This document shows positions 7,767 to 15,981 of a stretch of 64,000 nt of DNA, in pieces. The stretch's first letter is position 1, and every line of letters starts with the position of its first letter. The translations under genes were made by a program, and so were the position numbers. The notes under the pieces were generated by a model. The model did not search any database. It was not told where the DNA came from and worked only from the letters and a program-made list of their open reading frames with translations. Source of the DNA: UBA12567 sp964598425 (GTDB lineage Bacteria; Planctomycetota; Phycisphaerae; Phycisphaerales; SM1A02); the NCBI GenBank assembly GCA_964598425.1, contig CAZRBV010000001.1:62001-126000 (forward strand), written 5' to 3'.

Positions 7767-9365
7767 TTACTCGGTGACAACGACTCGGCCGGTGTCGTCC
7801 TTGGTACTTCCGGCGGCGACGACGGTCACGCCGCTGCCGTTCTGAAATGCCGCCGCGCCGCCGGGGCCATCTGCTGTGATGCCCGCGAGCACAACCGGCG
7901 TTCCCTCAGCGTTCATGAGGTTCAGGGCACCGCCTCGGGGGGTTGCTGCGAGCGCTGCGGTCGTGTGGCCGTCGGCGGTGAGCAGGGCGAACTCCGGAGT
8001 TCCATCGCTGGCCGCCGTGGCGACCGCGGAACCACCGCGTCCACGTACGGTCAATCGTCCTCTCCCTGTCCCGGCAGCGTGCAGCAGGCCGACGGGGGCA
8101 CCCGAGGCATCAGCTACGGCGAGCATTCCGAGTCCGTGTGCGGTGGCCGTGAGGGAGGCAATTCGCGTTCGATCAGCCGCGAGAATGTCGACCGCAGGTC
8201 GCATGCCATCGGTTCCGCCGGTGAGGCGAATCTGACCCGCCTCGCCACTTCCAAGCACAACGCGGCCTGCGCCATTGGAAGCAAACAGCGAGAGAGCATC
8301 GTCGGCTGTCTTCAAGATCGGCAGGGTGGCGCCGCTGGCGACGGTGACTGACTCGGTCGCTTTGCCGGCGAGCGTGATCGTAGCATCGCGGCCGTTGAGA
8401 TCGATCGATGTGGCGTCCCCCGCAGTGATTGAGGCCGATCCGCTCGGGGCATCGAGCCGCAGCGATACCTGGCCGTCGGCGGCGCCTGCTCTCAGCAGCG
8501 TGTCCTCCTGGTGCAGCAGTGCGAGGCTGTGCGGTTTGAGTTGAAGTGTGCCGTCACCGCACTGCCACTGACCGCCTTCGGAAGTTGCGTGGAACGCCAT
8601 CGTTGTGTCATCACGAGAAAGTGATACGTGGTTTCCTGAAAGCTGGGCCGAGTTTGTGGGTGATGAGACGCGAACATGCCCCCCTTGATCCGAGAAGGCA
8701 GCGGTAATCTGCGCGTTGTCCGGGCCACTGAGGAGCAAGCTAGGCTGATCGGCCTGGCTGGAGAGTGTGAGGCACGCTGCGCCATCTCCGGTGCTGAATA
8801 CTGCGAGGCCGGGTTCGAGTGTGGAACGCGCCACGCCGCTGGCATCACGCATGCGGATGGCAGGTTCGGTGCCCGAAGCAAGTTCGAGTTTTGGAGTGTC
8901 AGATCCGGTTCCGAGCGTCAGAAGACCCCCATTGGCCCCCGCAGCGATACTGGCGCCTCGAGCGCCTTCGGTGTTCCACGCGCCGAACTCGCCTCCTTCC
9001 GGCGTTGCCCAGATCCCGGCGACGTTGACGCCGGCGGTGTTCCAGACTGCGACGTCGCCTCCATGCTGGTTCGCTGCCATTCGCATCACATTGGTCCCTG
9101 CAGGCGACCAGAGATCGAGCTGACCGCCGGAATCATGCCCGGATGCTGCGAGGACAACATTGCCATCAACATCGATGATTTCGAGTCTGTGCGCCCGCAG
9201 CGTATCGACGCGTGTGACGTCCGAAGCTGCCAGAAGAACCATGGCGCCGATCCCGCCAATGCAGCCGATCTGGAGCCAGCGGGTTCGCCGCCGCAGTCGG
9301 GCATGGTTGGCTTCGACTTCCTGAAGTCGGCGGGCCAGCGTGGCGATGTCGTTCTGTGGAGTCAT
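7767..9365 (-). CDS. Membrane-anchored glycine-rich beta-repeat protein
   Basis: A 532-residue protein of unrecognised family. Residues ~5-28 form a basic amphipathic helix likely to be coiled coil, residues ~30-48 a transmembrane segment (GCIGGIGAMVLLAASDV), and the rest is a long array of imperfect ~20-25-residue repeats of the form GGxLxLxxxxGxxVxxL, for example GGDVAVWNTAGVNVAGI and GGEFGAWNTEGARGASI. The repeats suggest an extracytoplasmic beta-solenoid or beta-roll. The start at 9365 has a near-perfect AGGAGGTG Shine-Dalgarno six bases upstream. It lies 31 bases downstream of the amidase gene, so the two are probably co-transcribed. Confidence 0.72.
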   Translation of the reverse strand: MTPQNDIATLARRLQEVEANHARLRRRTRWLQIGCIGGIGAMVLLAASDVTRVDTLRAHRLEIIDVDGNVVLAASGHDSGGQLDLWSPAGTNVMRMAANQHGGDVAVWNTAGVNVAGIWATPEGGEFGAWNTEGARGASIAAGANGGLLTLGTGSDTPKLELASGTEPAIRMRDASGVARSTLEPGLAVFSTGDGAACLTLSSQADQPSLLLSGPDNAQITAAFSDQGGHVRVSSPTNSAQLSGNHVSLSRDDTTMAFHATSEGGQWQCGDGTLQLKPHSLALLHQEDTLLRAGAADGQVSLRLDAPSGSASITAGDATSIDLNGRDATITLAGKATESVTVASGATLPILKTADDALSLFASNGAGRVVLGSGEAGQIRLTGGTDGMRPAVDILAADRTRIASLTATAHGLGMLAVADASGAPVGLLHAAGTGRGRLTVRGRGGSAVATAASDGTPEFALLTADGHTTAALAATPRGGALNLMNAEGTPVVLAGITADGPGGAAAFQNGSGVTVVAAGSTKDDTGRVVVTE

Positions 9366-9396
9366 TGGAGCACCTCCTGGAGGTGGTTTGCTTCGA

Positions 9397-10245
9397 TCAC
9401 GTGTTGTGGAGAGGTCCGTGCGCGGCGCGGGGCGTGATGGTGGCCCAGGCCCGTGCGTACAGATCTGTTGGAAAGGCCAGGTATCCGGGATAGTCGGCGC
9501 GGGCCTGCTCAACGCCGCCGCGATCAATCGTCACGATTGCAACTGGATCTTCCGATTCAAGCACGACCGTTCCATCTGGCGCAATGGCGATGCTGGGGCC
9601 GCCGATCGGGACATCGGCCTCGGGGCCGGGGCGATTCACAGAGAGAACCCAGCAGCCACTGGTGAGTGCATTGGCCAGGAAGATCGGTCGCCACTTGACG
9701 TAGGTGCTGGTTTCGGTTGCGCGAGGAACCAGAATGGCATCGGCTCCTTGAGCGCCAAGGATGTGGCTCCCGAAGGGGCGGTTGTTGTCGCTGCAGATCT
9801 GAAAGCCGAGGCGCATCCCAAGTGCATCGACAGGTCTGGGAATCGCATCGTCCGCCTGATAGTGATCGGCCTCCCAGAACCCGGGCTCGTCTGGAATGTG
9901 AATCTTGCGGTAGGCGTGCAGGAATGTCCCATCCGGGCCGAATAGCAGCGCTGTATTGAATCGCCGTCCCGAATCGTCGCGGACGATCGCGCCGCCAAGT
10001 AGCGCGATGCCGCACTCGGCGGCGATGGCTGACTGCAACTGGTGACGCGGCCCCAGCGGCGGCTCGGCATCCTCGTCCCGGGCGTGCTGCGTGGCTGGAA
10101 CCCATGGCAGCATCGCAAGTTCGGGTAGCACGGCGAGCGCGGCGCCCCCAGCGCGAGCCTCGGCGAGGCGGGACCGCAGCCTGTCGGGACCGGTCTGGTC
10201 ATGGAAGACGTCACGGATCAGGGCGATGGTGAGCGAAGTACTCAT
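9397..10245 (-). CDS. Carbon-nitrogen hydrolase (nitrilase superfamily), N-carbamoylputrescine amidase-like
   Basis: A 282-residue cytoplasmic amidase. The catalytic triad is intact: Glu42 in LPELAM, Lys114 in YRKIHIPDEPGFWE, and Cys151 in GFQICSDNNRP. The HIPDEPGFWEADHY segment resembles the N-carbamoylputrescine amidase branch of the superfamily, but the residues after the catalytic cysteine (CSDNNRP rather than CWDQWFP) differ, so the substrate is uncertain. ATG 10245 follows a TACACT hexamer by six bases, suggesting a leaderless message; the frame is open further upstream but the extension lacks family features. Followed by the beta-repeat protein gene after 31 bases. Confidence 0.85.
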   Translation of the reverse strand: MSTSLTIALIRDVFHDQTGPDRLRSRLAEARAGGAALAVLPELAMLPWVPATQHARDEDAEPPLGPRHQLQSAIAAECGIALLGGAIVRDDSGRRFNTALLFGPDGTFLHAYRKIHIPDEPGFWEADHYQADDAIPRPVDALGMRLGFQICSDNNRPFGSHILGAQGADAILVPRATETSTYVKWRPIFLANALTSGCWVLSVNRPGPEADVPIGGPSIAIAPDGTVVLESEDPVAIVTIDRGGVEQARADYPGYLAFPTDLYARAWATITPRAAHGPLHNT

Positions 10246-10251
10246 GACGGC

Positions 10252-10257
10252 AGTGTA
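10252..10257 (-). promoter_or_regulatory. Putative -10 element of the amidase gene, leaderless type
   Basis: TACACT on the minus strand, six bases before the ATG at 10245, in the 55-base divergent gap. Confidence 0.4.
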
Positions 10258-10300
10258 TTGTCGGTTGAGGGCGGCGATGGTCGAGAGGCCTTGCGAAAGC

Positions 10301-11044
10301 ATGGCCGAGTCGAAACAACATCAGAATCTCAAACGGCTCGCGGCCGGATGGCTGCGTGCGGAGGGGTATGTTGCGGTGGGGGCAGAGGTCGGGCTCAGGG
10401 CAGGCGGGTTTCGCACCGATATCGCCGGGTGGACGGATCGGCGAGCGGATGGGTGGGGAGCGAGCCACCCATGCCCGGCCAGGACGTGCCTGATTGAGTG
10501 CAAGGTGAGCCGGTCTGACTTTGCGCGGGACGGTGGACATGCCGCGCGCCTGCTGGGAAGGCGAGCAACGGTGCGGGACATGCTCAGGGACCTGCACGCC
10601 ACGCCCGGGAAACCACTTCGGCGGGCGACTCGGACCGAACCGACGCTCTTTGATGTCCGGGGGACTCCATTGGACGCTGCGGCGTCCAGGATTCGCAAAC
10701 TCAAACTGGAGCTCGTTGCCATTGATCGGCGGCTGGCCGGGCGATGCAAATTCGCCAAGATGTCCTGGTGGCGGGCGGCAGACTCGTTGCTTCTCGCCGC
10801 GCCAGCAGGATTGGTGAAGCATCGGGAGATTCCCTGGGGGTGGGGGCTCCTGGAGGAGTCTGATGGGATGTGCCGTGTGGTGGTTCGCCCACCACCCCTG
10901 ATGAGCAGGCCCGAGGACAAGTTGCGCATTCTCCGGGGCATTGCGGTTGCAGGCAGCCGTCAGTGCTGGCGAGGGGCGTCGCAACTCCAGCTTTCGCTTG
11001 GCAACTCTGAGACATCAACTCCAGTCGGGGCAGCCGCCCCATGA
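10301..11044 (+). CDS. MmcB-like PD-(D/E)XK nuclease-fold protein
   Basis: A 247-residue basic protein. The N-terminal half carries a nuclease-like core: FRTDIAGW supplies the aspartate and CLIECKVSRSDFARD the ExK pair, followed by the SR-DF motif characteristic of MmcB-type and related restriction-like proteins. Near the C-terminus AADSLLLAAPAGLV and PWGWGLLE match the expected closing strands. About 90 residues with many Arg and Lys separate the two halves, longer than I expect for the family. ATG 10301 is chosen; upstream in-frame starts have no signal. Family members are linked to DNA repair; the role here is inferred. Confidence 0.6.
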   Translation: MAESKQHQNLKRLAAGWLRAEGYVAVGAEVGLRAGGFRTDIAGWTDRRADGWGASHPCPARTCLIECKVSRSDFARDGGHAARLLGRRATVRDMLRDLHATPGKPLRRATRTEPTLFDVRGTPLDAAASRIRKLKLELVAIDRRLAGRCKFAKMSWWRAADSLLLAAPAGLVKHREIPWGWGLLEESDGMCRVVVRPPPLMSRPEDKLRILRGIAVAGSRQCWRGASQLQLSLGNSETSTPVGAAAP

Positions 11045-11166
11045 GGGGAGGGCTGAAAAAGTGTGCATGAAGCGATCCTCCCGGTGTTCCAGTCCTCGGC
11101 TTGATTTCAGGGGACCGGTGCCTGTGGTCAGTTCAACCCAAAACCGAACCGTGTGCGCGGCAGGGC

Positions 11167-11200
11167 AAGCCAAACGCTGCACGAGCGTGCGGGTTGGCTT
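11167..11200. other. Stem-loop in the 11.1 kb intergenic region
   Basis: AAGCCAA at 11167-11173 pairs with TTGGCTT at 11194-11200; inside, GCAC and GTGC pair around a GAGC loop. There is no downstream T-run. Candidate structured RNA or factor-dependent terminator. Confidence 0.4.
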
Positions 11201-11411
11201 GAAGTTGCCTGACTTGCACGTGTGGAGCGTCGCGGCGAGAGGAGATTACACAATGAAACCAAAGTAGTTACACAAGACCCGTCTTCTCATCCTCGTGTGT
11301 GCCCAAACGCCCCCGCATCGACCGCGGCCCGCATCATTGGCGGTGCGCTTCGAAGCGAAGGGTGGGCCGAGTGACCACTGTTTGAAGGTGCAAGATCCTG
11401 AACTGGCCTGC

Positions 11412-11417
11412 TAGGCT
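11412..11417 (+). promoter_or_regulatory. Putative -10 element of the SRPBCC gene, leaderless type
   Basis: TAGGCT followed by seven bases and the ATG at 11425; no Shine-Dalgarno sequence. Confidence 0.4.
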
Positions 11418-11424
11418 CTCGCGT

Positions 11425-11928
11425 ATGGCCAATCTATGCTTGTCAATCTCCCGCAGAATCGCAGCTCCACAGCAAGTCGTGTGGGATGTCATCACCGATC
11501 TGGAAGGGTGCCCGGATCGCATTGATGCGATTGTCCGCATCGAGATGCTCACAGGCCAGAAGGTCGCCACCGGAACCCGCTGGAAAGAGACCCGCCTCAT
11601 TTTCAAGCGGGAGAGCACCGAGACGATGGAGATCACGGCTTTCGAGCCTCCCCTCCGTTACGTTGTCGAGGCTGACTCCTGCGGGGCTCACATGACCAGT
11701 GAACTTCGATGTGAGCCGGACGGCGACGATGCGACCATCCTCTCGATGTCGATGGAGACGACCCCAATGAGTTTCTTCGCCAGGCTCATGAAGCCACTGG
11801 CGAAGTTGGCGATGGGGACCACCCGTAAGATGCTCGAGCGCGACTTGGATGACATTGCTGCGGCGTGTACGAGCGATGCGCAATCTCCCGAGCCGGAGCC
11901 AGCCGACGCGGAGGCGGCGGAGCACTGA
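11425..11928 (+). CDS. SRPBCC (polyketide cyclase/START-like) family protein
   Basis: A 167-residue soluble protein. The N-terminal pattern, with the START-like strand LCLSISRRIAAPQQVVWDVITD followed by a PDRIDAIVRIEML strand and GTRWKETR, is typical of SRPBCC proteins, which enclose a hydrophobic ligand in a helix-grip fold. A long C-terminal helix (FFARLMKPLAKLAMGTTRK) is present, then an acidic, Ala/Pro-rich tail of ~20 residues. Ligand unknown. First gene of a tightly packed set with the HAD hydrolase (1-base gap) and two further genes. Confidence 0.75.
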   Translation: MANLCLSISRRIAAPQQVVWDVITDLEGCPDRIDAIVRIEMLTGQKVATGTRWKETRLIFKRESTETMEITAFEPPLRYVVEADSCGAHMTSELRCEPDGDDATILSMSMETTPMSFFARLMKPLAKLAMGTTRKMLERDLDDIAAACTSDAQSPEPEPADAEAAEH

Positions 11929-11929
11929 C

Positions 11930-12604
11930 ATGCCCGCAGTCATCTTCGATCTTGACGGCACACTCATTGACAGTTATCAGGCGCACTTTGAGGCGTGGCA
12001 AACGGTGTCCACGGAGTTGGGACATGTGCTGACCGAGCCACAATTCAAGCGACAGTTCGGCCTCAAAAACGAACCAATCCTGCAGGAGCTCCACGAGTTT
12101 GCCGGGCTTGAAGTGCCCGACGCGGCTGCGATTGGTGCGCTCGCACAGACGAAAGAATCGCGGTACCGCGCCTTGATCGCTGATTGTTTTCCAGTCATGC
12201 CAGGTGCCATCGAGTTGATTCGAGCGTTGGAGAATGCTGGTTGGAGTGTGGCCATAGGCTCGTCGGCGCCGCGCGAGAACATTGATTTCTGCGTACACCA
12301 ATTCGATCGACATGGCGTGCGATTCGCTGCCGTGGCGTGCGGGTGTGATGTATCTCATGGCAAGCCTGCGCCCGACGTGTTTCTGCTCGCAGCCAGACGG
12401 CTTGCGAAAGATCCTGCCGAGTGCATTGTGGTCGAAGATGCCTCCGCGGGGATCGAAGCGGCTCGGCGGGCCGGGATGGGGAGCATCGGCTTGTGTTCGA
12501 CAGGCCGGGCGCCGGATGAACTGGCTGCCGCCGATCTGGTGATCGACACGTTCGATGCGATCAATCTGGATCGTCTTGAGCAACTTCGGCTGGTGCGGGC
12601 ATGA
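11930..12604 (+). CDS. HAD-superfamily phosphatase, beta-phosphoglucomutase-like
   Basis: A 224-residue cytoplasmic hydrolase. HAD motif I is IFDLDGTLIDSY (nucleophile Asp and Asp+2), motif II IGSSAP, motif III the lysine in HGKPAPDVFLLA, and motif IV VVEDASAGIEAA. A helical cap is inserted after motif I, as in the beta-phosphoglucomutase/phosphoglycolate phosphatase group. The substrate, probably a sugar phosphate or phosphoglycolate, cannot be settled from sequence. ATG 11930 is one base after the previous stop, with GGAG upstream. The stop overlaps the next gene as ATGA. Confidence 0.88.
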   Translation: MPAVIFDLDGTLIDSYQAHFEAWQTVSTELGHVLTEPQFKRQFGLKNEPILQELHEFAGLEVPDAAAIGALAQTKESRYRALIADCFPVMPGAIELIRALENAGWSVAIGSSAPRENIDFCVHQFDRHGVRFAAVACGCDVSHGKPAPDVFLLAARRLAKDPAECIVVEDASAGIEAARRAGMGSIGLCSTGRAPDELAAADLVIDTFDAINLDRLEQLRLVRA

Positions 12605-13017
12605 GCGACCTTGACTTGGCAACAACCTGGTTTCTGGCTGCACGTACGATGGCATGTGGTGGAGAAGAGCCGTCCCTCGCAGAGGAGGCGGCGGCGGGGT
12701 TGTTTGCCCGGGCGATTCTTGGTCTTGACGAAGAAACGTGTATTGCGGCCAAGGAGAAGGATCACATGCAGTCGTTGACGCTCATCGATTGCATGGCCAT
12801 GGCGGGCAAGCTTCCACGGGGAACCGCCGATCAGGTTGTGACCGGTGTCATGATGATCGCCTACGCCGTCGCCAGTATGCATCCGCTTCAGGTGCGGTGG
12901 GCTTCGATGATCGCCTCAGCCATGAACATGACCGAAGAGCGATTTCAGCGATGCTGCGTCAACGCGAGAGTCGTTGCGTCAATGCTTCCCCATGAACAGG
13001 AGGCAATCGGTGGCTGA
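12601..13017 (+). CDS. Hypothetical helical protein
   Basis: A 138-residue soluble, mostly helical and mildly acidic protein with no signal peptide or membrane segment. I do not recognise a family; the alternation of LAEEAAAGLFARAILGLDEE and MTEERFQRCC helices is loosely reminiscent of TerB-like helical bundles, but this is weak. It has five cysteines and many methionines. The start overlaps the HAD gene stop (ATGA) and its end overlaps the next start by eight bases, so it is translationally coupled on both sides. The coupling makes it a likely real gene; no function can be given. Confidence 0.65.
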   Translation: MSDLDLATTWFLAARTMACGGEEPSLAEEAAAGLFARAILGLDEETCIAAKEKDHMQSLTLIDCMAMAGKLPRGTADQVVTGVMMIAYAVASMHPLQVRWASMIASAMNMTEERFQRCCVNARVVASMLPHEQEAIGG

Positions 13018-13831
13018 TTCCGGTGGCAATTTTGAATTCCTTTCCAGGTATGACGATCGCGTTGCGCACTTGGCGCAGCAGGCTGAAACATACGTGCACA
13101 GCGATCCGGACTCGGCGCTCTTCAAACTGCGGCTGATGGTCGAGACAATGGCCCGTACGCTCGTTGATATGCAGGCGCCCCACCTTGTTGACTCGGATCT
13201 CAGCGTGATGCTCCGATCGCTGCAGCGAAGCGGCCTGCTCGGCTCGCGTGAAGCGGACGATATGCATGCGATTCGGCGTGATGGAAATGCGGCGGTTCAC
13301 GGTCACGACAGCACGACTCCAACTGCAATTCGGCGGCTTCGGGATGCATGGCGCGTCTCCCGGTGGTATGCCCGGACGGTCCGTCGGGGCGCGAAGGTCG
13401 ATCCGCCCCCGTTCCAGGCTCCGGACCCACCCCAGGGCGACGCGCCCGGTGCAGCGGCTCATGCTCGCGCCGAAGCACTTGAGGAGGCTGTCGAGGCCAG
13501 ACGGTCACAAACTCGCAAGGCACTGCTCCTCTTCGGCGACAGTGATGATGTCGCGGCCATGCGGTGGAGGCTTCGCGGGGAGCTGCGGGCGCTTGAAGCC
13601 GTGGCGGTGGCTGCAGGGGAACCGATCGTGGACGCCGATTTCGTTGCGTTGGTGATGGCCATGGATCTTGAGCAGATTCTTGAGCACCCCGCATGGGGCC
13701 GCTCAAGCCAGGATGCCAAGGCCAACGTGGAACAGCAGTTTGAAGCTTTCAAAGCGGCTCATGCGGCGGCAGAGCAGGAGTATCTCACGCAGCGTGCTGC
13801 GATCGCCTCAGAATCCCGCCGCAGGTCCTGA
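13010..13831 (+). CDS. DUF4145-like protein
   Basis: A 273-residue protein. The N-terminal ~110 residues resemble the DUF4145 domain seen at the start of some restriction-type helicases: DPDSALFKLRLMVETMARTLVD, LLGSREADDMHAIRRDGNAAVHG and a following helix pair. The C-terminal part is helical and rich in Ala, Arg and Glu, probably partly coiled coil (AHAAAEQEYLTQRAAIA). No catalytic domain is attached. GTG 13010 is chosen because AGGAGG lies seven bases upstream; an ATG at 12992 would sit before that site. It overlaps the previous gene and ends the four-gene unit. Function is unknown. Confidence 0.65.
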   Translation: MADSGGNFEFLSRYDDRVAHLAQQAETYVHSDPDSALFKLRLMVETMARTLVDMQAPHLVDSDLSVMLRSLQRSGLLGSREADDMHAIRRDGNAAVHGHDSTTPTAIRRLRDAWRVSRWYARTVRRGAKVDPPPFQAPDPPQGDAPGAAAHARAEALEEAVEARRSQTRKALLLFGDSDDVAAMRWRLRGELRALEAVAVAAGEPIVDADFVALVMAMDLEQILEHPAWGRSSQDAKANVEQQFEAFKAAHAAAEQEYLTQRAAIASESRRRS

Positions 13832-14000
13832 AGGCGCTTTTTGGCATCGATCTGACTGTGCGGGTTGTATCAAGCGGGTCGAAGGGGGATGATGCTGCTG
13901 TCGGGCTGGAGGCAGAAACCTGTTCTGGCTGCTGGCATCTGGTCGATTTCGGGGCAAACTGGTTGAGCAGGAACCCCGAGCACGTGGTGGAGAGCCGTCC

Positions 14001-15497
14001 ATGCCAATGACACAGATGTTGACCATGACCCTGGCCATCCTGACGGGTGGTGTATCGGAGGAACTGGTTGGCTTCCGAGAGTCGCTGGTCGTCAGTCCAA
14101 CATCGGACGCCGTTGGCGGGCAGTTCGGTATCTCGGTTGATTCTTCGGGCTCAGTGGTGATCGTCGGTGCGATTGATCAGGATCCTGACGTCTACGACGT
14201 AGCAGGCCCTGGTTATGCATCGGTGTTGTACCTCGACGAAACCGATGGCAGTCTGGCCGACCGGGTTGATCTTCAGGCGAGTGATGGCGTCGATCAGGAT
14301 TCGTTCGGGTACCGCGTGGCGATCGGATCGATTGCTGGCGTTCCCGATCCAGCGGGGGTCGCCTATGTCGCAGCCCCTCGGCGTGGTGGATCCGGCGAGG
14401 TCGAGTTCGCCGGTGGCGTGTACGTGTTTCGCGATTCGGCGGAGGGTATTGTCGAGCAGGGATTGATTTTGCCCAGCGAGGAGTCCGCCCGCCGGTTCTT
14501 TGGTAGCTCGATTGCATTCGACGGAACCCATCTGGTGGTCGGAGGCCATGAGGACTCGACTGAGGTCGACGGCGGGGGAACGCCGATTGCAAAGCATGGG
14601 TCCGTCTGGGTCTTTGAAATCGGTCCTGACGGCATGCCGATCTCAGAGCATCGCCTTGTATCCGACGTCCCTGCTGCATCGACGCTCTTTGGATGGAGCG
14701 TGAGCGTTGACGGTGACCGACTTGCAGTTGGCGCTGTGTTGGATAGCGCAGCGGGTACGCAGAGCGGCGCGGTGCATATCTTCGACAAACAGTCCGACGG
14801 AAGTTGGTTGTTTGACGAGGTGATCGCCTTGAGCGATCTTTCATACTTCTCCTGGCTCGGAACATCAGTCCGTCTCGTTGGTGACACGTTGATCGCCAGT
14901 GCGATCTATGCAACCAATCCGAGCGGATCAAATGGTGACCCGGTCGCCTACAGCGGGGCGGCCGTTGTCTTTGATGATGTTGACGGCGCCTTTACGGAAA
15001 CGCAGCGAATCTACCCGCCCATTGACCATGTGAATTCCGGATGGGGTGTTGGATTGGACTTCGATGGTTCAGTGCTTGTGATCGGCGCGAATCAATGGGA
15101 CGATGTGGGCACGCTCAACTCCGGCGCAGCGGCAATCTATGAGCGCGGGCTGGATGGCCAGTTCTCCATCATTCGGACAGTGTTGACCGACGGCCCTACG
15201 CAGGGCGGCTCATTTGGCGTATCGGTTGCGCTCAGCGATTCTGGTCGGCTTGTGGTGGGAATGCCGGACATCCTTGAGCAGTATGGCGGCAAGGTGTGCA
15301 TCTTTGATCCCTGGTGTGGCGGCGACAGCGATGGCAGCGGAGGAGTCGATGTGGTGGATCTCCTGACGCTGCTTGAACACTGGGGAGACCATCGGATTCT
15401 TTCCACAGATGTGGTGCAGGACTTTGAGGTGGACATGGCAGATCTCCTGCTGCTCATCCAGAGCTTTGGAGAGTGCCAGATCACGCCGCCGCTGTGA
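14001..15497 (+). CDS. Exported FG-GAP-type beta-propeller protein with dockerin-like C-terminus
   Basis: A 498-residue protein with a short, weakly hydrophobic N-terminal signal-like segment (MLTMTLAILTGGVSEE). The body has about seven similar blocks of ~50-60 residues, each with a FG.SV or FGxSIxFDG element and a strand pair such as LVVGGHEDS, LAVGAVLDS and LVIGANQWD; this is the FG-GAP integrin-type propeller pattern. The last ~65 residues form a dockerin-like pair of calcium-binding helices: GDSDGSGGVDVVDLLTLLEHWG and a second VDMADLLLLIQSFG. Role, perhaps surface attachment, is inferred. It is followed by tRNA-Arg on the other strand. Confidence 0.8.
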   Translation: MPMTQMLTMTLAILTGGVSEELVGFRESLVVSPTSDAVGGQFGISVDSSGSVVIVGAIDQDPDVYDVAGPGYASVLYLDETDGSLADRVDLQASDGVDQDSFGYRVAIGSIAGVPDPAGVAYVAAPRRGGSGEVEFAGGVYVFRDSAEGIVEQGLILPSEESARRFFGSSIAFDGTHLVVGGHEDSTEVDGGGTPIAKHGSVWVFEIGPDGMPISEHRLVSDVPAASTLFGWSVSVDGDRLAVGAVLDSAAGTQSGAVHIFDKQSDGSWLFDEVIALSDLSYFSWLGTSVRLVGDTLIASAIYATNPSGSNGDPVAYSGAAVVFDDVDGAFTETQRIYPPIDHVNSGWGVGLDFDGSVLVIGANQWDDVGTLNSGAAAIYERGLDGQFSIIRTVLTDGPTQGGSFGVSVALSDSGRLVVGMPDILEQYGGKVCIFDPWCGGDSDGSGGVDVVDLLTLLEHWGDHRILSTDVVQDFEVDMADLLLLIQSFGECQITPPL

Positions 15498-15549
15498 TGA
15501 TTGGGAGCCCCCTTCCTCCCGAGCGTGTCTCGGCCCGCATCCATTGAAA

Positions 15550-15623
15550 CACGCGCGGCAGGACTCGAACCTGCAACCCTCGGCTTCGAAGGCCGATGCT
15601 CTATCCAATTGAGCTACGCGCGC
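15550..15623 (-). tRNA. tRNA-Arg (anticodon TCG)
   Basis: A 74-base cloverleaf on the minus strand. Acceptor GCGCGCG/CGCGCGT, D stem GCTC/GAGC, anticodon stem TCGGC/GCCGA with loop CTTCGAA (anticodon TCG), T arm GCAGG-TTCGAGT-CCTGC, discriminator G. CCA is not encoded. It lies between the FG-GAP gene and a diverged dockerin fragment. Confidence 0.95.
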
Positions 15624-15643
15624 TGGGGTCGGACGAACGGAGA

Positions 15644-15649
15644 ATAGTA
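15644..15649 (-). promoter_or_regulatory. Putative -10 element of tRNA-Arg
   Basis: TACTAT on the minus strand, 20 bases before the 5' end of the tRNA. Confidence 0.35.
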
Positions 15650-15728
15650 CCGGGGAGGGAGCCGCTTGGGGGGCTCTCAGGTCGGCCGTGACAAGACCAG
15701 AGGGAATCGAAGACCCCTCCATCTCGGC

Positions 15729-15869
15729 GTCAAGGACTTGCTCTCGCTGGTCGGGAACTGGGGGGAACATCACATTCTGACCGTGGACATCCATCAGGAC
15801 TTCGTCGTTGACGTGGTCGACATTCTGCAGATGATCAGCGATTTTGGGGACTGTCAGTTGGTGCCGTAG
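15729..15869 (+). pseudogene. Orphan dockerin-like C-terminal fragment
   Basis: The 46 codons before the TAG at 15867-15869 encode a piece of dockerin-like domain (VKDLLSLVGNWGEHHILTVD and VDVVDILQMISDFGDCQLVP). It aligns with the last ~50 residues of the FG-GAP protein just upstream (DLLTLLEHWGDHRILSTDVV...DLLLLIQSFGECQI), with about half the residues identical. The frame is open back to 15666 but has no signal peptide, no domain before the fragment and no Shine-Dalgarno start. It looks like the tail of a lost paralog, with the tRNA-Arg gene lying in between. A hairpin with a T-run follows it. Confidence 0.55.
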
Positions 15870-15886
15870 GCTGGCATGAGAATCCG

Positions 15887-15906
15887 GCGCTTCGGCGCGT
15901 GTTTTT
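15887..15906 (+). terminator. Putative intrinsic terminator
   Basis: GCGC-TTCG-GCGC short stem with a stable tetraloop, then GTG and five T residues. It follows the orphan dockerin fragment and precedes the next secreted-protein gene. The stem is only four to five base pairs. Confidence 0.4.
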
Positions 15907-15981
15907 CAGTATCCTCAAGGGTGCAGGATTTCGGGATTCGCAGCGAGTCTTCGGGGGCCAGCTTCAGAACCGAGGTGAACC

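Larger units (their letters stand above)
11045..11424. other. 380-base intergenic region with inverted repeats, no gene recognised
   Basis: No convincing coding frame. It contains a strong stem-loop at 11167-11200, a Shine-Dalgarno-like GAGAGGAG at about 11236 followed by a four-codon frame (MKPK) at 11252, a repeated TTACACAA on either side of that frame, a 12-base palindrome CGCTTCGAAGCG at 11346-11357, and the TAGGCT hexamer of the next gene. It could encode a small RNA; it does not match the tmRNA, RNase P, SRP or 6S consensus motifs that I checked by eye. Confidence 0.4.

Noticed and set aside
10301..11044. Phage or restriction origin for the nuclease-like gene
   Set aside because: No integrase, methylase, phage structural gene or composition shift nearby.
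11236..11266. Four-codon frame MKPK with a good ribosome-binding site
   Set aside because: Too short to support as a gene; noted only as part of the intergenic region.
13010..13831. Restriction-modification subunit, from the DUF4145-like domain
   Set aside because: No helicase, methylase or specificity subunit is linked to it.
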